Below, one piece after another: positions 1-7,769 of a DNA stretch of 64,000 nt. Below the pieces are notes generated by a model that saw only the letters and a program-made list of their open reading frames with translations, was not told the origin of the DNA and did no database searches. Every line of letters starts with the position of its first letter. The first letter of the stretch is position 1. Location of the stretch: the NCBI RefSeq assembly GCF_024643205.1, contig NZ_JAMKQJ010000001.1, positions 620,001 through 684,000 on the forward strand, read 5' to 3'. The DNA comes from Parapedobacter tibetensis. Lineage in GTDB: Bacteria; Bacteroidota; Bacteroidia; Sphingobacteriales; Sphingobacteriaceae. The translations under genes and the position numbers were made by a program.

Positions 1-20
1 CAGCAAACACAAAATATCCA

Positions 21-28
21 TACCTTTG
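21..28 (+). promoter_or_regulatory. -7 box TACCTTTG upstream of the sensor remnant
   Basis: TACCTTTG fits the Bacteroidota -7 consensus TAnnTTTG and lies 35 bases before the first start codon. The -33 region falls at the window edge and cannot be judged. Confidence 0.4.
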
Positions 29-63
29 CAGAAAGGAAGTACTAACCGTATTCATCCCATCAC

Positions 64-477
64 ATGTTGGCCAAATTATTCTTGAAGCGAGCCATTCTTA
101 CTAGCAGTTGTCTTATTCAGGTTTTAACCATAATGGCACAACACCATGTGGCCATACCCCAGATTATCAATTACAATAGCGGCCAATTCAAGGGAGGGCT
201 GCAGAATTGGGACATTGCACAAGACACACAGGGTATCATGTATTTTGGGAATAATGAAGGCTTGCTCACATTCAATCGCCGATATTGGAACATCCATCCG
301 TTGCCCAACGCTACCGTGGTGCGTTCGGTAGCCATTGACAGGCAAAACAGGGTATATGTAGGTGGCCAAGACGAATTGGGGTATTTCGAGGCAGACACCA
401 AAGGATATGCCTCGACAACACAGCATGGCATCAGTGATACGGACAAGGATAGTTTCATGAACCTCTTAAAAAAATAA
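64..477 (+). pseudogene. N-terminal remnant of a two-component regulator propeller/sensor protein
   Basis: The 137-residue frame has a signal-peptide-like start (about residues 1-25). It then has the repeat style of Bacteroidota ligand-sensing propellers: an NWDIAQD segment, GIMYFGNNEGLLTF, a W, then VRSVAIDRQNRVYVGGQDELGYFE. Family proteins run to roughly 900-1400 residues and end in a triple-tyrosine domain plus a DNA-binding or kinase region. Here the frame stops after about 1.3 propeller blades, in an unrelated tail. No continuation is visible in the 180 bases that follow. I infer a deletion relic. A very short secreted protein is possible but unlikely. Confidence 0.6.
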
Positions 478-663
478 ATGTTTTGGGTTGTGCCAGTTTT
501 AGAGGTTGTTTATTTCGGCAAACAATGCCTTGAAACAGGCAGATTCACTTTCGGCTTCTGCAGGAAAATTCATCCAAAAAAGAGCTAGCATCAGACGTTT
601 TATGATATAAACCCAACAAAACCCCATATTGGGAATTCAGGATTAATCCCTAACTTTGCCATC
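478..663. other. Intergenic stretch after the truncated sensor gene
   Basis: No coding frame, RNA gene or clear hairpin was seen here. The only signal is the lipA -7 box at the right end. The region may hold eroded sequence from the missing part of the sensor gene. Confidence 0.5.
651..658 (+). promoter_or_regulatory. lipA -7 box, TAACTTTG, nearly adjacent to the start codon
   Basis: TAACTTTG matches TAnnTTTG and ends 5 bases before the lipA ATG. A TTGGG at about 629 is a possible -33 element. Transcription should begin at or within a few bases of the ATG, so the mRNA would be leaderless or nearly so. Confidence 0.6.
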
Positions 664-1545
664 ATGATTGAACTACCGGTTATCCCAGCAAACCAGCTGC
701 AACGCAAGCCCGATTGGTTGCGCGTAAAGCTACCCGTAGGTAAGGAATACAGGCATGTGCGCGGTCTAGTCGATGAGCACAAACTGCATACCATCTGCGA
801 AAGCGGCAATTGCCCCAATATGGGGGAATGCTGGGGGGCGGGTACCGCGACATTCATGATTTTGGGCAATATCTGTACCCGTTCTTGTTCTTTTTGTGCA
901 GTGGCCACGGGCCGACCGCTGGCGGTGGATTTGGACGAGCCCAACCGGGTGGCACAATCGGTGAAACTCATGCAGGTCAAACATTGTGTCATTACTTCGG
1001 TTGACCGCGATGACCTCAAAGATGGTGGTTCCATTATTTGGGCGGAAACCGTCAACGCCATCCGCCGTGAAAGTCCGGACACTACCTTAGAAACCCTCAT
1101 CCCTGATTTCAAAGGACAGTGGGAAAATCTTGAACGTGTGCTGGCCGTACGGCCTGAAGTAGTATCGCACAATCTAGAAACCGTGCGCCGCCTCACCCGC
1201 GAGGTGCGGATACAGGCCAAATATGACCGTAGCCTTGAATGCCTACGCCATATATCGGCTGCAGGATTACGTACCAAATCGGGCATCATGCTTGGTTTCG
1301 GAGAAACCGAAACGGATGTTATTGAAGCCATGACCGATCTTTATGAAGCCGGTGTACACATCCTCACCCTCGGCCAATACCTGCAACCTACAAAAGCCCA
1401 TCATCCAGTAGTGGAATGGGTCACACCTGATCAATTCAAATACTATCAGGAAGTTGGTCTGCGCATGGGCTTCAAATACGTGGAAAGCGGCCCATTGGTT
1501 CGTTCTTCATACCATGCCGAGAAGCATTTGTTTGATATGCAGTAA
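664..1545 (+). CDS. lipA: Lipoyl synthase LipA
   Basis: Radical-SAM enzyme that inserts two sulfurs into protein-bound octanoyl chains, the last step of lipoate cofactor assembly on 2-oxoacid dehydrogenases and the glycine cleavage system. Two cysteine triads are visible. The auxiliary 4Fe-4S motif reads CESGNCPNMGEC (about residues 41-52) and the radical-SAM motif reads CTRSCSFC (about 75-82). The C-terminal RSSYHAE motif is also present. At 293 residues the length is normal. The ATG at 664 sits 5 bases after a good -7 box, which decides the start. Its partner lipB lies separately at 42.4 kb. Confidence 0.97.
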   Translation: MIELPVIPANQLQRKPDWLRVKLPVGKEYRHVRGLVDEHKLHTICESGNCPNMGECWGAGTATFMILGNICTRSCSFCAVATGRPLAVDLDEPNRVAQSVKLMQVKHCVITSVDRDDLKDGGSIIWAETVNAIRRESPDTTLETLIPDFKGQWENLERVLAVRPEVVSHNLETVRRLTREVRIQAKYDRSLECLRHISAAGLRTKSGIMLGFGETETDVIEAMTDLYEAGVHILTLGQYLQPTKAHHPVVEWVTPDQFKYYQEVGLRMGFKYVESGPLVRSSYHAEKHLFDMQ

Positions 1546-1556
1546 CGATCCAAACG

Positions 1557-2438
1557 TTAGCGGATGATTTCCTGCACATGCTTTTCGATATTCTCGCTAA
1601 TTTTGGCTATCGGTAAGTCATCCGGATCTTCACCGAAGGGTTCTTCAATGGATTCAGCAATGAGCTCCAATGAAGCCATTACATAGAAGACAAACGGCAC
1701 AGCAGCAATTACAAAATACCCCATAGAAAACACATAACCCAATGGAAGGGTGGTCACATAGACAATAATGAATTTCTTGATAAACGAGCTATAGGACCAA
1801 GGTATCGGTGTGTTTTTTATCCGCTCACAAGCTCCGCAAATGTCTGTCAGTGCAAGCAATTCATTGTTTATGACGATTAGCTGGTCGCCCGTGATATGCC
1901 CTTCCTTATATAAGCGATTCATCCTATTATACATCAAGGAGGCCACTTGGTTCGGGCCATGTTTACGGTTATCCAACTGTTCAAATTCTGGATGTGCTTT
2001 TTCATCCAGCATAAACAGTGTCTTATTGGAACGCAAATGCTCAAAAAGCGTGTGGGCAAACATAGGGATGGTTTTCAGATAAAAACTGCGTCCAGCCGTG
2101 TCATTAGGAGCAAGAAACGCATTGATCTTGATGGCCAAATTCCTGCTTGCATTCGTCAGTGCCCCCCATTGCTTCCTTGCTTCCCACCAGCGGTCATACG
2201 CTGTGTTGGTACGGAACACCAGCAAAATGGACATCACAAAGCCCAATAGGTTATGCAAAATGGTGATGTTTTTCACCCAACTCCGTTCTGATAGTTTTAG
2301 ATATTCGAGCTCCCAATAGGCAATTCCCCAAGAATATAAAGCCATGAGCGCCAGCATGGGAAATAGTTTACGGATGGTATCTGACTTATGCAGGGTGAAC
2401 ACGGCATGAAGCCAATCTTTGGGGCTATATACAATCAT
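1557..2438 (-). CDS. Bestrophin-like (UPF0187/YneE-type) anion channel
   Basis: Membrane protein of the bestrophin family, known in bacteria as pentameric ion channels. The family signature FRTNTAYDRWWEARKQWG follows the second predicted membrane segment, and further hydrophobic helices lie around residues 20-45, 55-75 and 210-260. I placed the start at the ATG opening MIVYSPKDW, which matches family N-termini. A GTG ten codons upstream (at 2468) overlaps the stop of the preceding MFS gene and would allow translational coupling. It follows the MFS gene on the same strand and is probably cotranscribed. The ion carried here is not predictable. Confidence 0.85.
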   Translation of the reverse strand: MIVYSPKDWLHAVFTLHKSDTIRKLFPMLALMALYSWGIAYWELEYLKLSERSWVKNITILHNLLGFVMSILLVFRTNTAYDRWWEARKQWGALTNASRNLAIKINAFLAPNDTAGRSFYLKTIPMFAHTLFEHLRSNKTLFMLDEKAHPEFEQLDNRKHGPNQVASLMYNRMNRLYKEGHITGDQLIVINNELLALTDICGACERIKNTPIPWSYSSFIKKFIIVYVTTLPLGYVFSMGYFVIAAVPFVFYVMASLELIAESIEEPFGEDPDDLPIAKISENIEKHVQEIIR

Positions 2439-2467
2439 ATTACAAACATAGGAATTTGGAATAATCA

Positions 2468-3661
2468 CTAAGCACCGACCTCGTTATTTTTCTGTTGTTG
2501 AATTGAATATGACCATAAATACAACCACGCAACCATTACCACTGCTGCCGAAGCGTATAAGATATACGGTATCCGAGTAATCACATCATGATAAACCCAT
2601 CCTGCGAACAGCGCTCCTAACCCGATACCGGCTTCCAAGGCAATGTACATGGTGGCCATGGCTTTACCTCGGTGTTGCGGATGGCTGAGGTCTATTGTCC
2701 ACGCATTGACAGCCGGTGAGAGGATTCCCGTACCAATGCCATATATCAAGGCTCCCACCATGAGCCAAAAAGCATTGCTTCCATAACCCAAAACACACAG
2801 GGAGATCATCATGATAACCAGTCCGACCTTAATCACACCCACACGTCCATATTGGTCAGAAAGCCGGCCAGCCACAAAACGAATCAGCAACGACGCGATG
2901 GTAAATGCGACGAAGAACAATCCCTTATTGGTAATGCCTACATGCCCCGTCCAATCGGGAATCAACGTAAGGATGACACCATAGGCCACATAAGACAGCA
3001 ACGTGACGACCGCCGAAGGAAACACCCGTAAGTCGATGATATCATGCCTGGATATCCGAAATGAAGACCAACTTAGTCGCTGGCGCTGCTTTTGAGGCAA
3101 CGTTTCCTTCATGTTCATCAATATGACAATGGAAAGCAACGCAAAGGCTGAAGAGCAATAGAAAAGCGCATCAATGGAATAGCGCTGGCTGATGGCACTG
3201 CCTACCGCAGGCCCTATGGCCATACCCATGCTGAAACATAGGCCATGGATGCCTGCCGCCTCCCCCCATCGTTCGCGCGGAATGATATCCGCTACATACG
3301 CCGCCGTAGCCGTAGGCTTGAAACCTGTGGAAAACCCATGGATGAGCCGAAGGAAAAGAAACCCAGCCACACTGCCCAGTACCGGATAGAGGAATCCGCA
3401 TATGAAACACACGATGGATCCCACGGCCATCACGGGTATACGTCCTACCGTGTCCGTAAGCTTACCGCTAAACGGCCTGGAAATGCCTGCCGTGAGTGTA
3501 AACAAGGCAATGATAAGTCCCTTGTACTCCCCTCCCCCCAAACCGCTCAAGTATGCTGGTAGCTCCGGTATAAGCATGTTGAAGCTAGCGGAAAAGAGCA
3601 ATGAACTTAGACAGAGTAGGGCAAATGGTACGTTATATATGGAACGGGAGGGGTTTTGCAT
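2468..3661 (-). CDS. Major facilitator superfamily transporter
   Basis: About 397 residues with 12 predicted membrane segments. An MFS motif-A-like loop, GKLTDTVGRIPVM, lies between helices 2 and 3, and GRLSDQYGRVGVI is its counterpart in the second half. The substrate is unknown; the fold class is that of drug or metabolite efflux permeases. The start chosen is the ATG at 3661 (MQNPSRSIY), because a -7 box TAACTTTG lies just upstream at 3677-3670. The in-frame start 27 bases further out would lie upstream of that box. It is followed closely by the bestrophin gene. Confidence 0.85.
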   Translation of the reverse strand: MQNPSRSIYNVPFALLCLSSLLFSASFNMLIPELPAYLSGLGGGEYKGLIIALFTLTAGISRPFSGKLTDTVGRIPVMAVGSIVCFICGFLYPVLGSVAGFLFLRLIHGFSTGFKPTATAAYVADIIPRERWGEAAGIHGLCFSMGMAIGPAVGSAISQRYSIDALFYCSSAFALLSIVILMNMKETLPQKQRQRLSWSSFRISRHDIIDLRVFPSAVVTLLSYVAYGVILTLIPDWTGHVGITNKGLFFVAFTIASLLIRFVAGRLSDQYGRVGVIKVGLVIMMISLCVLGYGSNAFWLMVGALIYGIGTGILSPAVNAWTIDLSHPQHRGKAMATMYIALEAGIGLGALFAGWVYHDVITRIPYILYASAAVVMVAWLYLWSYSIQQQKNNEVGA

Positions 3662-3669
3662 AGTCGCGA

Positions 3670-3677
3670 CAAAGTTA
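3670..3677 (-). promoter_or_regulatory. -7 box TAACTTTG for the MFS/bestrophin pair
   Basis: Read on the minus strand, TAACTTTG ends 8 bases before the ATG at 3661, so the transcript would have almost no leader. No convincing TTTG was seen at the -33 distance. Confidence 0.5.
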
Positions 3678-3842
3678 AGTAAATCCACGTCAGTCGGATG
3701 GGTTGATATTTAAAATTCCGATGCTCAACAAGCGACAATTTGAACAGCGAGCCCCATAACGAAGTTAACGGCAAAGCCCTCAACAAAGTTATTTGCCCCC
3801 ACTAACCTGTTTTTTCAAATGGTATGATTATCTTAGCCTTTG

Positions 3843-4337
3843 ATGGAACAAATTGTAAAAATACAAGAGGCATTCATACAAACACCGCTTGGTATTACGG
3901 CTATCAAAGGAGATGAAAGTGGCATAGTTTCCATTTATGTTCTAAATTCAGACACCATCGCTCCATCGACAGTAATTCCCGATTGCCTCGAAACTACAAT
4001 AGTCCAGTTGCAGGAATACTTTGCCGGAACAAGAAAGGCTTTCCAACTTCAACTCAATCCCAAGGGCACGGATTTCCAAAAGAACGTCTGGCGGGAACTG
4101 CTTAACATTCCCTATGGCAAAACCCTTTCCTACCTGGAGCTTTCCAGAAAGCTGGGCGATGTAAAGGCCATCCGTGCAGTCGCTGCAGCCAATGGCCAAA
4201 ATCCATTTTGGATCGTGGTGCCCTGTCACCGGGTGATCGGCAGCGACGGATCCCTCACCGGATATGCAGGTGGCCTTTGGCGAAAGAAATGGCTATTGGA
4301 GCATGAAAGTCCGTATAAACAACAAACCTTGTTTTAA
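3843..4337 (+). CDS. ogt: Methylated-DNA--[protein]-cysteine S-methyltransferase (Ogt/AGT)
   Basis: Suicide DNA-repair protein that moves the methyl group of O6-methylguanine to its own cysteine. The active-site motif IVVPCHRVIG (Cys at about residue 126) and the following SLTGYAGGLWRKKWLLEHE are intact, as is the helix-turn-helix region FQKNVWRELLNIPYGKTLSY. The 164-residue length is normal. ATG at 3843 is preferred to the overlapping TTG at 3840. A related but cysteine-less protein (ATL) is encoded at 24.2 kb. Confidence 0.95.
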   Translation: MEQIVKIQEAFIQTPLGITAIKGDESGIVSIYVLNSDTIAPSTVIPDCLETTIVQLQEYFAGTRKAFQLQLNPKGTDFQKNVWRELLNIPYGKTLSYLELSRKLGDVKAIRAVAAANGQNPFWIVVPCHRVIGSDGSLTGYAGGLWRKKWLLEHESPYKQQTLF

Positions 4338-4405
4338 CATGGACACCTTATTATAACAATCGATGAATGGCAATCAACTATTGCCTATAAATATATCCGC
4401 CTTTC

Positions 4406-4438
4406 TTTGTTTTTCCACTTCAAAATTCCCTATCTTCA
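4406..4438 (+). promoter_or_regulatory. Probable promoter of the addAB pair
   Basis: TTTG at 4406-4409 and TATCTTCA at 4431-4438, 21 bases apart, approximate the Bacteroidota promoter. The -7 box has two mismatches to TAnnTTTG. The addA ATG follows 18 bases later. Confidence 0.4.
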
Positions 4439-4456
4439 CTCCTGAAAATACGGATT

Positions 4457-7400
4457 ATGCCCACTATTCCTCCCCTCAAAATATTGAAAGCCTCCGCAGG
4501 GTCTGGTAAAACGTTCAGCCTTACTGCACATTACCTTATCTTGCTGTTTTCAGGCGAAAACAAATACCGGGAGATACTGGCCGTTACCTTCACCAACAAG
4601 GCCACGGCCGAGATGAAGAGCCGCATCGTTGAAGTGCTGGAAAGCCTGGCTACAGAGGGAGCGCAAAAACCGGACAAAGCGAGCGGTTACCGCGAAATAC
4701 TGCTTGAGGCCTACCCTGAATGGGATGCTGATACCCTGCAACAACGTGCAGCAGCTGTGTACCGCAAAATCCTACATGACTATAGTCGTTTTTCGGTCAG
4801 CACGATCGACGGCTTCACCCAAAAGGTCATCCGCGGTTTTACCTTTGAACTGGGTATCGATGCTACATACAAACTGGAAATGAACCTCCGCAAGGTGAAA
4901 ACCGACCTTGTACTACGGCTTAACCGCTTGCTCGATGAACGCCCGGAACTGCTGCAATGGATTACGGACTATGCCCAAGCTAAAATTGATAAGGACGAAA
5001 ATTGGAATTACCGCTGGGCATTAAATGACTTAGCTTCTGAAATATTCAAGGAGAATTTTCAGGACTTTGACAAAGCGGTGGCCAACATCCCCGAACAGGA
5101 ATTATTTGGCAGCCTAGATAGCTACTGCAACGAAACAATCACCCAATTCGAGAATGGGTTTGGTAAGCTGCTGAAGGAAGCACTGGAAACATTTGAAACA
5201 TCTGGTGTGGACGCCAGTGAACTGGTTGGCAAATCACGCAACCAATTGGCAAAGCTGAATGCATTATCGGCACAAGATCCCCATGGAGCCATAAAAAAAA
5301 TCGAAAAATACATCCACGCACCTGAACAATGGCAAAAGGGGGGACTTACGGGGCCTATGGCGGAACTATACAATAAATTGAATCCTTTGCTCGAACGGAT
5401 TTACGGTTATTTCACCGGCCAAAGTCCGGCCTATTACCTCGCCCAGGCCATCCACGAAAACCTCTATTTCTTGCGTCTGCTTAAGGAAATGAGCGCACTC
5501 CTTGCCGAATGGCGCAAAGAAAATACAGCCCAGCTCATCAGCGATGCCCAAATACTGCTCAACAGCATTGGCATCAACGAGTCGGGCGACCCCACATTCA
5601 TCTGGGAGAAGACCGGTAACCGATACCGGCATTTCTTATTTGACGAGTTTCAGGACACATCCAAGAAACAGTGGGACAACCTGCGTCCCCTGCTTATCAA
5701 TGCCATGGGCAATGCTGCTGGAAAACGCAGTGAACACCTTATCGTGGGCGATGTAAAGCAAAGCATCTACCGCTGGCGCAACGGCGACTGGCGTATCTTG
5801 CTCGATGGGGCCGAACGGCAAATTGCCGAAACGTTCAACGTAAAGGATACCAAATCGCTTATCGCTAACGAGACATTGGAGGTAAACTACCGTAGCTACT
5901 CAACGATCGTCGCGTTCAATAACCTGATTTTCCACCATGCCCCCACTTGGCTGCAGAGTCGGCTCAATGATAAAATAAAGAAAGACTTGGGCGATGAGCG
6001 GTATGAGCAGTGGTGGGTTCCTTCCGGCAATCACGATACGGTTATTCGGGCCTATCAAGACAGTATGCAACGGCTACCCAACGGAGATGGCAGCAAAAAG
6101 GGAGGCACCATACAGGTCGATTTTCTCGAAGTGGAAAGCAATAACCATCGCGCTAACGCCGTGAAAGCCGAAGCACTCCTGCGTTTGTCGGACACGCTTA
6201 TCCAATGGATTGAGGGAAGAAAATACCGTGCCGGACAAATCGGCATACTTGTACGCACCAACAATGAAGCGCGTGAAATCATCCAATACTTGCTCGATAA
6301 ACAAACAGGCTTAACCGTATCCTTTGATGTCATCTCGGGCGATGCCCTCACCTTGGCAAACAATCCATCCATCCGGCTATTGGTAGAAACCTTACGGGCA
6401 TTGATAGGCAAAGCCTCGGATTCGGCTTTATATCGCACCAATTGCATCCATCTATACCGTCAACTGCAAGGTACTGGCACCTTAGTGCCCAATGATTGGT
6501 TACGCATTCGACATAGCAAGCCCGAACAACTAACGGGATTGCTACCTGAATCGCTCTGCCAAAACTGGGATACATGGACACAGCTTCCTTTGGCCGAACT
6601 CATCGAATCGTTGATCGCTGTCTACAGCTTGTGTGACCAGACGGAAAACCTACCCTACATATTGGCTTTCCGCGACCTCATTGCCACATTCACTGCCCAA
6701 GGCGAACGCGGCATACCAGCTTTTCTCGCGTATTGGGAAGAAGAAGGAATAGACAGGGCGCTACCAGCCAATGCTGACATGAATGCCGTGGAAGTGCTAA
6801 CCATCCACAAATCGAAGGGGTTAGCCTTTGATGTGGTGATGATCCCGTTCTGTGGTTGGCCGGTAGATGGCAGGATCAATGGCAACTTTTGGGTAGATAC
6901 CCGAGATACACCTTATGCCTTATTGAGCAAAGCGCCCGTAAAATATAAGGGAGATTTAGGGAAGTCATCACTATATAAAGCGTATTATGAAGAGATGCTC
7001 TTTAACTACATGGATGCCCTCAACACGTTGTATGTAGCCACGACCCGTACACGCAAACACCTTTACATCACCGCACCCGGGAAAAAGGGTGAAGATGACG
7101 TCAACGCACTACTTGCTGGAGACTTGCTATTGGAAGTATTACCTGTCCATGCACATGAATTGGGTGTGGAATTCGATGGTGGGATACATATGGAAGGAAC
7201 GACGGAGGAGGATGCCCCCAAGGGAAGCCGGGAAGATGTTGCAGGCTGGTCTTTTGACCATTATCCGGTATCCAGCCGGATGAAAGAAGAACTGGCGCGG
7301 CCGGAACTGCACGCTGAATTGGATATCGTGCGGCTGGAAGCCGCCAAGCGCCATGGGCAGCTCCTGCATGAGTTGATGGCTTCGGCTACCAACATCCAAG

Positions 7401-7765
7401 ACTTGGAAACCCAACTAGACAACCTGCAAGTGCAGGGATTGTTCCAAACCGAAGAACGCGACGAAATCCTTGCCTTGGCGCAAGCCACCTGGAACCATCC
7501 CCAATTACAGGATTTGCTGGCTGGTGATTACCAGCATTGGAATGAGAAGAGCATCATCTTGTCCAATGGCCGTACCTTACGACCAGATAAGGTATTGGTT
7601 GCCCCGAATGAAACCATCGTCCTGGATTTCAAATTCACGCAGCATGAAGACGATGCATATATAGCCCAGGTTGCGGGATACCAGTCCGTACTGCGTGAAC
7701 TGGGCATGCCCAATGTGAAGGGGTTTATCTATTACGGCGCACTTGGAAAATTAGTAGAAATCTAA
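4457..7765 (+). CDS. addA: AddA/RecB-like UvrD-family helicase with C-terminal nuclease domain
   Basis: Large subunit of a RecBCD/AddAB-class double-strand-break resection enzyme. Superfamily 1 helicase motifs are visible: Walker A ASAGSGKT (12-19), motif II DEFQDTS (about 395), motif III GDVKQSIYRWR (about 430), motif V TIHKSKGLAFDVV (about 783) and motif VI YVATTRTRKHLY (about 858). A PD-(D/E)XK nuclease domain follows at the C-terminus: RPDKV (about 1044), VLDFKF (about 1055), then a Q and Y typical of the family. At 1102 residues it is somewhat shorter than Bacillus AddA. The nuclease subunit gene starts 5 bases downstream, so the two are surely cotranscribed. Confidence 0.93.
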   Translation: MPTIPPLKILKASAGSGKTFSLTAHYLILLFSGENKYREILAVTFTNKATAEMKSRIVEVLESLATEGAQKPDKASGYREILLEAYPEWDADTLQQRAAAVYRKILHDYSRFSVSTIDGFTQKVIRGFTFELGIDATYKLEMNLRKVKTDLVLRLNRLLDERPELLQWITDYAQAKIDKDENWNYRWALNDLASEIFKENFQDFDKAVANIPEQELFGSLDSYCNETITQFENGFGKLLKEALETFETSGVDASELVGKSRNQLAKLNALSAQDPHGAIKKIEKYIHAPEQWQKGGLTGPMAELYNKLNPLLERIYGYFTGQSPAYYLAQAIHENLYFLRLLKEMSALLAEWRKENTAQLISDAQILLNSIGINESGDPTFIWEKTGNRYRHFLFDEFQDTSKKQWDNLRPLLINAMGNAAGKRSEHLIVGDVKQSIYRWRNGDWRILLDGAERQIAETFNVKDTKSLIANETLEVNYRSYSTIVAFNNLIFHHAPTWLQSRLNDKIKKDLGDERYEQWWVPSGNHDTVIRAYQDSMQRLPNGDGSKKGGTIQVDFLEVESNNHRANAVKAEALLRLSDTLIQWIEGRKYRAGQIGILVRTNNEAREIIQYLLDKQTGLTVSFDVISGDALTLANNPSIRLLVETLRALIGKASDSALYRTNCIHLYRQLQGTGTLVPNDWLRIRHSKPEQLTGLLPESLCQNWDTWTQLPLAELIESLIAVYSLCDQTENLPYILAFRDLIATFTAQGERGIPAFLAYWEEEGIDRALPANADMNAVEVLTIHKSKGLAFDVVMIPFCGWPVDGRINGNFWVDTRDTPYALLSKAPVKYKGDLGKSSLYKAYYEEMLFNYMDALNTLYVATTRTRKHLYITAPGKKGEDDVNALLAGDLLLEVLPVHAHELGVEFDGGIHMEGTTEEDAPKGSREDVAGWSFDHYPVSSRMKEELARPELHAELDIVRLEAAKRHGQLLHELMASATNIQDLETQLDNLQVQGLFQTEERDEILALAQATWNHPQLQDLLAGDYQHWNEKSIILSNGRTLRPDKVLVAPNETIVLDFKFTQHEDDAYIAQVAGYQSVLRELGMPNVKGFIYYGALGKLVEI

Positions 7766-7769
7766 CCAT

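Noticed and set aside
600..1331. Minus-strand frame opposite lipA
   Set aside because: Arg/Ser-rich low-complexity translation typical of an antisense shadow; lipA on the plus strand is certain.
2439..2468. GTG at 2468 as the start of the bestrophin-like gene
   Set aside because: It overlaps the MFS stop and is possible, but the ATG ten codons later matches family N-termini better.
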